Shown: one piece after another, positions 56,121-64,000 of the stretch
How the letters are laid out: the number at the start of each line of letters is the position of its first letter
Position numbering within the stretch: the stretch's first letter is position 1
NCBI RefSeq assembly: GCF_023502325.1
Contig: NZ_JAMFLZ010000005.1
Span: 62,001-126,000, forward strand
DNA: 64,000 nt
Source of the DNA: Wocania_A spongiicola
Lineage (GTDB): Bacteria; Bacteroidota; Bacteroidia; Flavobacteriales; Flavobacteriaceae
Direction: 5' to 3'
Made by a program: the position numbers and the translations under genes
Notes under the pieces: model-generated
Told to the model about the DNA's origin: nothing
Seen by the model: only the letters and a program-made list of their open reading frames with translations
The model's database searches: none

Positions 56121-56609
56121 TTACATTCCAATTTCCTTTTCTATTGCCAAATAGTGAGTGGTTTTATTATTATCTTTAATAGGATAGATTTCTATTTCGC
56201 AATTATATGGAGTACCATCTTTTTTATAGTTTATAATTTGTTCTTTAAACTGTTTTCCTCTATTCAAATTTTCCCTAATGGCTTTTTTTGTTTGTTCTGA
56301 AGAACCCTCTCCTTGTAAAAAATTAGGCTTTTTTCCTTTTGCATGATTAGCGGGGTAACCTGTCATTTTAGTAAACCCTTTATTTACCCATTGAATGTGT
56401 TGATTATTATCTGTAAGTACAAGTGCTTCAAAATCTTTCTCTGCAAATATTTTATCAATATCTAATGCCCAACCAAACTTTTCTTTAAATGCTTTTAAAA
56501 TGCCTAATTCAGTCTCTCTATTGAAGTTTACAGCCTGTTCAGTTAGATGCATTGCATAAATATCCCAACATAATAATGGTCCTCTTAATAATCTTTCTTT
56601 GGTTTTCAT
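56121..56609 (-). CDS. LOV-like PAS protein lacking the photoactive cysteine
   Basis: 162 residues. A helical N-terminus (1-58) leads to a PAS domain at about 60-160: ALVLTDNNQHIQWVNKGFTK, MTGY, GKKPNFLQG at 92-100, then FKEQIINYKKDGTPYNCEIE and KDNNKTTHYLAIEKEIG. The GxxxxFLQ motif and following strands match the LOV subgroup, but the flavin-binding Cys of the usual GRNCRFLQ is Pro95. A light-driven adduct is therefore unlikely. Ligand and output are unknown. There is no attached effector domain. Confidence 0.8.
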   Translation of the reverse strand: MKTKERLLRGPLLCWDIYAMHLTEQAVNFNRETELGILKAFKEKFGWALDIDKIFAEKDFEALVLTDNNQHIQWVNKGFTKMTGYPANHAKGKKPNFLQGEGSSEQTKKAIRENLNRGKQFKEQIINYKKDGTPYNCEIEIYPIKDNNKTTHYLAIEKEIGM

Positions 56610-56842
56610 AGCTTCTTTTTTTTTGGTGCAGTGGTATAAAGAAGCAAGACATTAACTATTAAAACCAGTTTAATAATTAAGAAAAGTATCTTGACTTGGC
56701 TTTAAATCGCGAAAGCACTGTTTGTCTATTATAAAGGAAGTATCTGGCTTATAATTAATATTATTTACAGTTGCGCGACAGCTTGTGATTTTAACACAAT
56801 TCCTTTTTAGCTAGCAAATGCTAAACCTTTATAATAATAAGT

Positions 56843-56873
56843 CAAAGGTAGTACTTTGATGACTTACAAGCAA
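56843..56873 (-). promoter_or_regulatory. Candidate promoter with long leader for the PAS gene
   Basis: The minus strand reads TTG at 56871-56873, 20 bp, then TACCTTTG at 56843-56850. The first gene downstream starts at 56609, leaving a leader of about 230 bases with no ORF. An imperfect inverted repeat (AAGTCAAAG with CTTTGATGACTT, 56839-56865) covers the box. Confidence 0.4.
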
Positions 56874-56876
56874 ATA

Positions 56877-57482
56877 CTATAAATCTTTTTGGTAACGCTC
56901 TACCATAGCTTCGCGTGTTTCTGGTGCTTCTTTAGAACCTAATTGATCTTTAAGCATTTGTCCCATTGTTGGGAATTCATCACGATTAATTTTTGAAGAC
57001 TCGTCCCATAATTTAGAACGCAATAAAGCTTTAGCACAATGTAGAAATACTTCTTCAATAGAAATAACAATACAACTTTTCGGAGGGTTCTTCTCAGTAA
57101 TAAATAAATTTAAATAATCTTCGTCAGTTGATAAATATGCATTTCCGTTAATGCGCAAAGTCTCATCAATACCAGGTACTAAAAACAGTAATCCAACTTT
57201 TCCTGTTTCAACTATATTTGATAAACTATCTACTCTATTATTACCTTTAGAGTCTGGAATAATAATTTCTGAATCGCTTATTACTTTTACAAAGCCTAAA
57301 GCTCCACCTCTAGGTGATGCATCGTGCTTTCCCTCTTTACTTGATGAAGATAAAATTAAAAAAGGGCTTTTATTTATAAAGTTTATGGCATGCTTATCTA
57401 ATTTAGAAAACACTTTATCTTTTGCTCTTCCACTAGCATAGCCGTATAACTCTCTAAGTTGTTTTTCTGTACTAATCTTCAT
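56877..57482 (-). CDS. PNPOx-family flavin-binding protein
   Basis: 201 residues. The fold of the pyridoxamine 5'-phosphate oxidase/FMN-binding split barrel is visible: FLILSSSSKEGKHDASPRGG, IIIPDSKGNNRVDSLSNIVE, VGLLFLVPGIDETLRINGNA. The SPRGG and KGNNRxDSxxNI stretches match the MSMEG_1061-like group. Substrate unknown. The true PdxH role is unlikely. Confidence 0.88.
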   Translation of the reverse strand: MKISTEKQLRELYGYASGRAKDKVFSKLDKHAINFINKSPFLILSSSSKEGKHDASPRGGALGFVKVISDSEIIIPDSKGNNRVDSLSNIVETGKVGLLFLVPGIDETLRINGNAYLSTDEDYLNLFITEKNPPKSCIVISIEEVFLHCAKALLRSKLWDESSKINRDEFPTMGQMLKDQLGSKEAPETREAMVERYQKDL

Positions 57483-57625
57483 ATTGGTAATATATTCTAA
57501 TTCATAGCTAATTTAATTTAAATATTGGTCAATAATCAAATAAAAATGTATTTCATCAAATATTTATCAAAGCTATAGTATATATTACTTACAATTACAC
57601 TTAAGCAACCAAATATCAGTCATTT

Positions 57626-57982
57626 ATGAAATCATTAATTTTAATTTTAGCAATATTTTTTATAAGTTTATGCAAAGCACAAACTATTACTGCAGACCAT
57701 AAACTACACTTTGGTGCAGGAGCTTTAATCTCAGCAACAACTTATACTATAGTTTATACAACTACAAAAAACAAAAAGAAAGCCTTTTGGTATAGTTTAG
57801 GAACTTCCGCATTAGCAGGTCTCGCAAAAGAAGTTTACGATAGTGGAAAAGAAAATAATAGATTTAATACAGGTGAACTAGCTGCAACAACCTTAGGAGG
57901 TCTTACTGCAAGTACAACAATTAGTTTGTTTGTTGGAAATAACAAAAAAAGGAGGGCTAAAAATGTGGCCTTAGTTAATTAA
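57626..57982 (+). CDS. Small exported or membrane protein of unknown function
   Basis: 118 residues. A signal peptide (MKSLILILAIFFISLCKA, cleaved before QTIT) is followed by HKLHFGAGALISATTYTIVY and LAGLAKEVYDSG, then a Gly/Thr-rich hydrophobic end. The HxxFGAGA...KExYD pattern resembles small envelope proteins of the YfiM/DUF2279 type. Its 3' end overlaps the convergent nitronate monooxygenase gene by 8 bases. Confidence 0.7.
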   Translation: MKSLILILAIFFISLCKAQTITADHKLHFGAGALISATTYTIVYTTTKNKKKAFWYSLGTSALAGLAKEVYDSGKENNRFNTGELAATTLGGLTASTTISLFVGNNKKRRAKNVALVN

Positions 57983-58922
57983 CCAAACGACTAATAATAT
58001 CTTTTGTTGGTGAAATTTTCTTGGTATGTTCTATACTAGGGCCAGCAACCCAAACCGTTTTATAAGTGGCTTTGGTAGCTGCGTTTTTCGTGGCATTCAT
58101 TCCAATTGAAAAACGAATCATTTTCACCCATTTTTTGAGTTTCTTATTTTTATTCAAAACAGATTCTAACCAGGTTTGCTTAGTTCCAATTTTCTGAACA
58201 TAAGGCGTGTTAATAACAGTACATGGCGTACCAGAAATACGTTCAGTCATTACAATATCATCAGCACCATAATCTACACAAGCTTGTTTGTATTCGTCAG
58301 TGACACTCGCCTCAATTGATGCAATAAATGGGCTTCCAACCGAAACACCTTCTGCTCCATAATTTATCATTTCATCAATATCTGCTTTACATCCCACACC
58401 CCCAGCAGAGATTATTGGAATGTTACAATTGGCAACCAATTCTTTAATTAAACTTTCTGGTGTTGCGTTACCCCTATGCCCTCCAGCCTCATTATTTACT
58501 GCTATTACCGCATCGGCTCCTAAACCTTCAACTTTTTTTGCAAACTTTAAATCAACTACATCACAAAACACCTTGATTCCTACTTTATGAGCTTGGTTAA
58601 TGGTTTCCTCAGGGCTTCCTAAAGAAGTAATAATAAAATCACAGCCTTCCTCACAAATCACACCTAATTGATCTTTATATTTGATATTAGATTTGTTTAC
58701 AATAAGATTAAAACCAAACGAGCCTCCTTCAATTTTATTAGCATTAAGCTGTCTGATAGCAGCTCTTAACTCTTCAAGAGTTCTATAATTAAGAGCTGGA
58801 ATACATCCTGCAATTCCACCTTTCATGGCTTCGGTAACCATTGTAACATTTGATACCAAAAACATTGGTGCTTGAATAATAGGGTGCTTAATTTTTAAAA
58901 GTTCAGTAAGCTTTGTATTCAT
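57975..58922 (-). CDS. Nitronate monooxygenase family FMN oxidoreductase
   Basis: 315 residues. TIM-barrel features of the 2-nitropropane dioxygenase/NMO family are present: IKHPIIQAPMFLVSNVTMV, GGSFGFNLIV, AVNNEAGGHRGN, IPIISAGGVGCKADIDEMI, GAEGVSVGSPFIAS. The family oxidises nitronates with FMN, but some members are enoyl reductases. The promoter region holds TATATTTG (58942-58949) and an 18-bp palindrome. Confidence 0.9.
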   Translation of the reverse strand: MNTKLTELLKIKHPIIQAPMFLVSNVTMVTEAMKGGIAGCIPALNYRTLEELRAAIRQLNANKIEGGSFGFNLIVNKSNIKYKDQLGVICEEGCDFIITSLGSPEETINQAHKVGIKVFCDVVDLKFAKKVEGLGADAVIAVNNEAGGHRGNATPESLIKELVANCNIPIISAGGVGCKADIDEMINYGAEGVSVGSPFIASIEASVTDEYKQACVDYGADDIVMTERISGTPCTVINTPYVQKIGTKQTWLESVLNKNKKLKKWVKMIRFSIGMNATKNAATKATYKTVWVAGPSIEHTKKISPTKDIISRLVN

Positions 58923-58941
58923 CTTAAAAAATTGATTTCAA

Positions 58942-58949
58942 CAAATATA
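58942..58949 (-). promoter_or_regulatory. -7 box of the nitronate monooxygenase gene
   Basis: The minus strand reads TATATTTG, fitting TAnnTTTG, 19 bases before the ATG at 58922. The -33 region falls inside the palindrome at 58960-58977. Confidence 0.55.
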
Positions 58950-58959
58950 ATCAATAATT

Positions 58960-58977
58960 TATTATGCGCGCATAATA
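58960..58977. promoter_or_regulatory. 18-bp perfect palindrome, candidate operator
   Basis: TATTATGCGCGCATAATA is a perfect palindrome placed over the -33 region of the nitronate monooxygenase promoter. Such a position favours repression by a dimeric regulator (MarR/TetR type), which is not encoded nearby. Confidence 0.6.
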
Positions 58978-58984
58978 GTTTAAA

Positions 58985-60211
58985 TTAATCAAACTTATAA
59001 TATCCACATTTTAAATAAGCGCCTTCTGGAAAATTTATAGGGTGATCAATATCATGATATGTCTGTAAAATATTACTGAATTTTCTATTTTGATTTATTA
59101 ATATTCGATTATTAATATCAAAAAAAGATTGGGCTGTAACTCTTGAAGAACAAGAGGCCAAAACTAATGTGCCTTTATTGGCTGTTAACTTTTCTCCTAA
59201 AGCTGCCAACTGTCCGTATTTTTTTTTAGCAAGCTCAATATCAGACTGTTGTTTAGCAAAACTTGGTGGATCAATAACAACAACATCATAAGTTTTACCC
59301 TTATTAATAAGCTTGCTTAACTCATCAAAAGCATCACCAGCAATAGTTTTATGCTTACCAGAGTAATTATTCAATTTTCCATTTTGCAATGCAATTTCTA
59401 AAGCTTGTTTACTAATATCTAAACTGGTAACTTCATCTGCTCCATTAGACAGGGCATGCACAGAAAACCCTCCAGCGTAAGAAAAAACATCTAACACAGT
59501 TTTGCCTAAACTCCAATCGCCTACCTGTTTTCTATTTGCTCGATGATCTAAAAAATAACCTGTTTTATGTCCTTTGATAACATTCGCTGAAAAATTAACA
59601 CCGTGCTCTACAAATTCAACAATTTCATTTTCTAATACTCCAAAAACTATATCTCCATCCTTTAAATGGTGCCTCTTTGATTGCTGCAATCCTCGACTTA
59701 ATCGAATAACAATAGTTTTTGCTTTTGAAGTTTTTTGTAGACTGGATATTAATGTTTGCAAATATGGTAACCAAATTTCTGAATATAGTTTTACAACCAA
59801 AACCGTATTGTAAACATCTGCAATCAACCCAGGAAAGCCATCATTTTCGCCAAACAATAAGCGATAACCTGTGGTATTAGTTTTTAATAAAGAGAGTCGC
59901 TTAGTATAGGCTTCTTTTATTTTACGTTCAAAAAATTCTGCATTGATTTCTATTTTTTCTGAACTACTATGAATCATTTTTATACGAATAGGAGAATTAG
60001 GGTCGTATAAACCCAAACCGATAACCTTGTTCTTATTCTTACTAAAAATTATTGCCAAATCGCCAGTTGTCGCACCATTATTAATCTTAACAATATTATT
60101 AGAGAACACCCATGGGTGCCCTTTTACAACAAACTGCTCTCCTTTTACATTTAGCTTAACTGCTAGTCGTTTTGGTTGATAATAAGAGTTTATTTTATTA
60201 GAAAATTGCAT
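58985..60211 (-). CDS. RlmI-like class I SAM-dependent rRNA methyltransferase
   Basis: 408 residues. An N-terminal PUA domain (VVKGHPWVFSNNIVKINNGA) is followed by the EEHEE-like middle and a Rossmann methyltransferase: GYFLDHRANR, VLDVFSYAGGFSVHALSNGA, DVVVIDPPSFAKQ, LVLASCSSRV. This matches the RlmI/RlmK-type 23S rRNA cytosine methyltransferases. The exact target base cannot be read from the sequence. Confidence 0.9.
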   Translation of the reverse strand: MQFSNKINSYYQPKRLAVKLNVKGEQFVVKGHPWVFSNNIVKINNGATTGDLAIIFSKNKNKVIGLGLYDPNSPIRIKMIHSSSEKIEINAEFFERKIKEAYTKRLSLLKTNTTGYRLLFGENDGFPGLIADVYNTVLVVKLYSEIWLPYLQTLISSLQKTSKAKTIVIRLSRGLQQSKRHHLKDGDIVFGVLENEIVEFVEHGVNFSANVIKGHKTGYFLDHRANRKQVGDWSLGKTVLDVFSYAGGFSVHALSNGADEVTSLDISKQALEIALQNGKLNNYSGKHKTIAGDAFDELSKLINKGKTYDVVVIDPPSFAKQQSDIELAKKKYGQLAALGEKLTANKGTLVLASCSSRVTAQSFFDINNRILINQNRKFSNILQTYHDIDHPINFPEGAYLKCGYYKFD

Positions 60212-60249
60212 TCTTAATTTTTGTTCATTTTAAAAGGCAAATAATATTA

Positions 60250-61326
60250 TTAATCCAATTCAAATGAAAACGAATTAAATGGTGTTTTACTCCATGCTTT
60301 TTCTTGAGTTTCAGGAGAAATAGCAAAAAAAGGAGAGAATGTATAGACCTTCACAGTCTTTTTATCTGGCATGAATTCAAGTATACGAAGCCAACCATTT
60401 CCTCCGTTTCCATGCCAACCACCTCCTAATGCCTGTGCGTTAAACGTTATTTGATTAACTTTTTTACCTGAATTATTTGTATCTACTTTATAGGCTACGT
60501 GAGCTTTAAAATCGTTTACTCCTCCAATGTGTCCAGAAAAAACCATTTGAATATTTGTAGACGGTTTAACTAATTTCTCCCAAATAGCCTTTCCATAATT
60601 TCCATCTGTAATAGGATAATTCTCATTTTCGATATGCTCATTATTTGCATTTAAATACGAATGCGTTAACAAAACCAAAGTATGGTCTTTATAATCCTTC
60701 TTTTTAGAAACCTTATTAGCCCATTCTATAACAGCGTTTCTTGGTGCAAACTCTAAATTGAGAAAAAGAAATTTACGCCCATCGGGCGAAATAAATTCAG
60801 AAGCTGCATTTTCAATAGTTGGCAAACCATCAATGTTATTTGTAACTTCTCTAAGTAATTTAGCATTTAATATGTTTCGATGCGCAGGGAAATATTTGTT
60901 GTAATTAGATTTTCTATTTTCAATATTTTTATAACCAAAATCATGATTACCAGCTGCTAAAATATAAGGTACTTTTCCATCTAATTTGTCAAACGCTTTT
61001 GATATAGAAATCCATTGATCTCTACTAGGTTTATTACCGTTCGTTTTATCGGCAACTAATAATTCATTCTGCTCTACCAAATCTCCTGTGCATAAAACCA
61101 TTTTTATATTTAAAGACTCAATATTTTCTTCAATCCACCCAGTCATTAATTCAAATATTCCCTGATTTCTACCAAACTTCATATAAGTTTGAGGATCTGG
61201 CAATAAAACTAACGACCATGAATCTTCATTTGAAAGTTTAGGGGGTGTATAGTTTTCTTGACCACTTATAGTATTCCCTATAAAAAAGGTACACAAAAGC
61301 ACTAGTAGATACTTTAAATAAGTCAT
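60250..61326 (-). CDS. Secreted metallophosphoesterase
   Basis: 358 residues with a signal peptide (ending GNTISGQ). Calcineurin-type motifs are LLPDPQ, CTGDLVEQN, AAGNHDFG, LLTHSYL and FSGHIGG. The first metal motif is DPQ rather than the canonical DxH, a variant that I recall from related secreted Bacteroidota enzymes. Substrate unknown. Confidence 0.88.
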   Translation of the reverse strand: MTYLKYLLVLLCTFFIGNTISGQENYTPPKLSNEDSWSLVLLPDPQTYMKFGRNQGIFELMTGWIEENIESLNIKMVLCTGDLVEQNELLVADKTNGNKPSRDQWISISKAFDKLDGKVPYILAAGNHDFGYKNIENRKSNYNKYFPAHRNILNAKLLREVTNNIDGLPTIENAASEFISPDGRKFLFLNLEFAPRNAVIEWANKVSKKKDYKDHTLVLLTHSYLNANNEHIENENYPITDGNYGKAIWEKLVKPSTNIQMVFSGHIGGVNDFKAHVAYKVDTNNSGKKVNQITFNAQALGGGWHGNGGNGWLRILEFMPDKKTVKVYTFSPFFAISPETQEKAWSKTPFNSFSFELD

Positions 61327-61447
61327 AATTATTTAAGTTTAATTGATGTTGGTAATTTATCCTATAAATATAAGAATGAAATACTATAACAATACATTGC
61401 TAGGATAATAACTTAATGAGTTTTGGCAAACTCTTATAAAGAAAATA

Positions 61448-62638
61448 TTACTCCTGCAATCCAGGAATCTCAACTATTTCATTTACATCCTTATCGTAAT
61501 CGATACCATCTACTTTAAAGCCAAAAAGGTTAAAAAAATCAGTTTCGTATCCTTTTAAATCTCCTATTCTTGGTAAAGTTTCGGTAGTAGCTTGTTTCCA
61601 AAGTTCTAAAACCTTCGCCTGAATATCATCACGCATCTCCCAATCATCAACTCTTATTCTACCTGATTCATCTAAAGGCATCTTTTCAGCATATAATCGA
61701 GCGTTAAATAAACGCTCAATTTGCTCGATACAGCCTTCGTGAATACCTTCTTCTTTCATTACCTTATACAATAATGAAATATATAATGGAATCACAGGAA
61801 TAGCAGAACTAGCTTGAGTTACTAATGCCTTATTAACTGATACATAAGCTTCTCCATTTATATCTTTTAAAGTATCTGTAATTTTAAAAGCGGTAGCTTC
61901 TAAATCATCTTTTGCACGACCAATAGTCCCTTTTCTATAAACTGCTTCGGTTAAAGAAGGTCCAATATACGAATAGGCAACAGTTTTAAAATCTTCAGAT
62001 AAAACTTCAGCAGATTTTAAAGCATTAATCCACATTTGCCAATCTTCGCCTCCCATTACGGCAACAGTGTTTTTAATATCGTCCTCTGTACAAGGTTCGA
62101 TAGAAATTTCTTTAACTTCTCCTGTATGAAAATCTACAGTGTTATCGGTGAATGTGCTACCTATTGGTTTTAAAACCGATTTAAAACGTTCTCCTGTATC
62201 TGGATGTTTTCGTACTGGTGAAGCTAAGCTATAAACTAGTAAATCAATTTCTCCTAAATCTTTTTTTATTAAATCGATAGTTTGAGCTTTTATCTCGTTA
62301 GAAAAAGCATCTCCATTAATACTTTTTGCATACAAACCATCTTTATGCGCTTGTGCTTCAAAAGCGGCACTATTGTACCAACCTGGGGAAGCAGGGCGAC
62401 CTTCGCTTGGTGGTTTTTCAAAAAATGCTCCAATAGTAGCAGCATTAGATCCGTAAGCACTAGTAATTCTTGACGCTAAACCAAAACCTGTTGAAGCTCC
62501 TATAACTAATACTTTTTTGGGACCGTTTTTTACTGGTCGTTCTTTAATATACTCTATTTGATTTAATACGTTTTGCTCACAACCTTTTGGATGTGATGTT
62601 AAACATATAAAGCCTCTTGTTTTTGGTTCAATTATCAT
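61448..62638 (-). CDS. fabV: Trans-2-enoyl-CoA/ACP reductase FabV
   Basis: 396 residues, the usual FabV/Ter length. It reduces trans-2-enoyl thioesters with NADH. Landmarks are IIEPKTRGFICLTSHPKGCE, the nucleotide-binding loop GASTGFGLASRI, DLLVYSLASPVR and the catalytic YX8K as YRKGTIGRAK. It starts 3 bases after the lpdA stop and so shares its transcript. Confidence 0.95.
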   Translation of the reverse strand: MIIEPKTRGFICLTSHPKGCEQNVLNQIEYIKERPVKNGPKKVLVIGASTGFGLASRITSAYGSNAATIGAFFEKPPSEGRPASPGWYNSAAFEAQAHKDGLYAKSINGDAFSNEIKAQTIDLIKKDLGEIDLLVYSLASPVRKHPDTGERFKSVLKPIGSTFTDNTVDFHTGEVKEISIEPCTEDDIKNTVAVMGGEDWQMWINALKSAEVLSEDFKTVAYSYIGPSLTEAVYRKGTIGRAKDDLEATAFKITDTLKDINGEAYVSVNKALVTQASSAIPVIPLYISLLYKVMKEEGIHEGCIEQIERLFNARLYAEKMPLDESGRIRVDDWEMRDDIQAKVLELWKQATTETLPRIGDLKGYETDFFNLFGFKVDGIDYDKDVNEIVEIPGLQE

Positions 62639-62641
62639 AAT

Positions 62642-64000
62642 TTAAATATGTAATGGTCTATTATCAGTGGCTGCTAAAGCCGCTTCTTTAATAGCTTCAG
62701 TAAATGTTGGGTGGGCATGAGACATACGCGATACATCTTCAGCAGATGCTCTATATTCCATAGCCACAACTGCTTCAGCAATCATATCTGCAGCACGAGC
62801 TCCAACCATATGTACACCTAAAATTTCATCTGTAGTTTTATCAGCTAGAATTTTCACAAACCCATCTAAATCCATACTCGCTCTACTTCTACCTAAAGCG
62901 CGCATTGGAAATTGTCCAACTTTATAATCTACACCAGCATCTTTAAGTTCTTCTTCAGATTTTCCAACTGCAGCAACTTCTGGCCATGTATAAACAACCC
63001 CAGGAATTAAATTATAATCGATATGTGGTTTTTGTCCAGCTAAAGTTTCCGCAACAAAAACACCTTCTTCTTCTGCTTTGTGAGCTAGCATTGCTCCTTT
63101 TATAACATCGCCAATAGCATAAATATTTGAAGCTGAAGTTTGTAAATGCTCATTAACTTCAACTTGTCCTCTATCATTCAATTTTACTCCAGCTACTTCA
63201 GCATTTAACCCATCAGTATAAGGGCGACGGCCAACGGATACTAAACAGTAATCCCCTTTAAACTCAACTTCTACTCCTTTTTTATTATCTGCTTTTACAA
63301 TAACTTCATCTCCTTTTCTTTCAACAGATTTTACTTTATGCGAAGCATTAATTTTAAATTTTTGTTTCTTTAAAACTTTATTTAATTCTTTAGATAAGCC
63401 TGCATCCATTGTTGGAATTATTCTGTCCATATATTCAACAACACTAACTTCGGCACCTAACCTTTTATATACTTGTCCAAGCTCTAAACCAATAACACCA
63501 CCACCAATTACAATTAAGTGTTTAGGAATTTCTTTAAGCTTTAAAGCTTCGGTAGATGTAATTACGCGTTCTTTATCTAATTCAATAAACGGTAAATTTG
63601 ATGGTTTACTTCCTGTAGCTATTATAGTGTTTTTTGCTTCAATTTCAGTAGTTTCTTTCCCAGAAATTAAAATATGAGTCGCATCTTTAAAAGAGCCTAG
63701 ACCTTGGTAAACATCTATTTTGTTTTTCTTCATCAAAAAATCGATGCCGCCTGTAGTTTGATCAACCACTGATTGCTTTCGGGCAATCATTTTTTCTAGA
63801 TTTACTTTTACATCACCAGGAATTTCAATACCATGCTCTTCAAAATGCTTTACAGCATCTTCGTAATGATGAGATGAATCTAAAAGGGCTTTACTTGGAA
63901 TACAACCAACATTTAAACATGTACCTCCAAGTGTTGAGTATTTTTCAATAATGGCTGTTTTCATGCCTAATTGTGCGCATCGTATTGCTGCAACATATCC
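62642..64000 (-). CDS. lpdA: Dihydrolipoyl dehydrogenase (5' end cut by window edge)
   Basis: The frame stays open to the right edge: before the internal Met at 63964 the sequence reads GYVAAIRCAQLG, part of the FAD-binding N-terminus, so the start lies outside. E3 reoxidises dihydrolipoyl groups of 2-oxoacid dehydrogenases using NAD. The redox site is GGTCLNVGCIPSK, the NAD loop is VIGGGVIGLELG, the second FAD motif is NIYAIGDVI, and the catalytic pair is HAHPTFTE. fabV follows in the same operon. Confidence 0.95.
   Translation of the reverse strand, partial: GYVAAIRCAQLGMKTAIIEKYSTLGGTCLNVGCIPSKALLDSSHHYEDAVKHFEEHGIEIPGDVKVNLEKMIARKQSVVDQTTGGIDFLMKKNKIDVYQGLGSFKDATHILISGKETTEIEAKNTIIATGSKPSNLPFIELDKERVITSTEALKLKEIPKHLIVIGGGVIGLELGQVYKRLGAEVSVVEYMDRIIPTMDAGLSKELNKVLKKQKFKINASHKVKSVERKGDEVIVKADNKKGVEVEFKGDYCLVSVGRRPYTDGLNAEVAGVKLNDRGQVEVNEHLQTSASNIYAIGDVIKGAMLAHKAEEEGVFVAETLAGQKPHIDYNLIPGVVYTWPEVAAVGKSEEELKDAGVDYKVGQFPMRALGRSRASMDLDGFVKILADKTTDEILGVHMVGARAADMIAEAVVAMEYRASAEDVSRMSHAHPTFTEAIKEAALAATDNRPLHI

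Noticed and set aside
1..64000. Search for CRISPR arrays, tRNA and rRNA genes, transposases
   Set aside because: No regularly spaced repeats, cloverleaf sequences, rRNA segments or transposase motifs were recognised on either strand.

Overview
The window comes from a low-GC marine-type Bacteroidota genome, almost certainly a member of the Flavobacteriaceae. The evidence is type IX secretion (T9SS) sorting domains, a PorP/SprF protein, SprB-type repeats, menaquinone genes, a short-Q-loop cytochrome bd, TonB receptors with an OMP_b-brl barrel, and promoters of the Bacteroidota form TTG-N19/20-TAnnTTTG. No rRNA, tRNA, CRISPR array, transposase or phage was found. Most genes lie on the minus strand. 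Both edges cut a gene: a giant SprB-repeat adhesin on the left and dihydrolipoyl dehydrogenase on the right.

Positions 1-11,000 hold a T9SS surface-protein cluster: the adhesin, a PorP/SprF fusion with a coiled coil and a SPOR-like end, a type B sorting-domain protein, a beta-helix-like secreted protein and a small exported protein. Positions 11,400-26,000 form a second surface locus. A propeller-type histidine kinase and a LuxR-type response regulator sit upstream of a four-gene operon: a phage-tail Collar-domain protein, a 2,874-residue LamG/T9SS type A protein, a short paralog of one of its domains, and a lipoprotein. Three TACGTA hexamers spaced 20 and 10 bp apart lie between the regulator and the operon. 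Positions 26,000-31,000 hold a TonB receptor, a DUF1961-like lipoprotein and a LytS/LytTR two-component pair in one operon.

Positions 31,000-41,400 carry housekeeping genes (mnmE, a CvfB-like RNA-binding protein, a DUF2853 protein, and the menaquinone genes for a thioesterase, menF and menD), then a DUF1080 lipoprotein and a haem-containing sugar-dehydrogenase-like lipoprotein. menF contains an in-frame palindromic repeat. Positions 41,400-47,900 hold a plus-strand hydrolase/GH18/GNAT run, an MltF-like lytic transglycosylase with a GH16 glucanase, and small envelope proteins.

Positions 48,028-49,042 look like a mobile cassette. A single HEPN-domain gene (RNEFAH motif) is followed by a roughly 215-base, strongly folded non-coding element, and cassette-type core sequences bound the unit on both sides. 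I consider this the most interesting part of the window.

Positions 49,200-64,000 carry a serine hydrolase, the cydAB operon with a small membrane protein, an AraC/GyrI regulator sharing a 55-bp upstream element with the serine hydrolase region, a DUF5009 membrane protein, a LOV-like PAS protein that lacks the photoactive cysteine, a PNPOx-family flavoprotein, a nitronate monooxygenase behind an 18-bp palindrome, an RlmI-like methyltransferase, a metallophosphoesterase, and the lpdA-fabV pair. All functions are read from motifs and general family knowledge; no database search was run.
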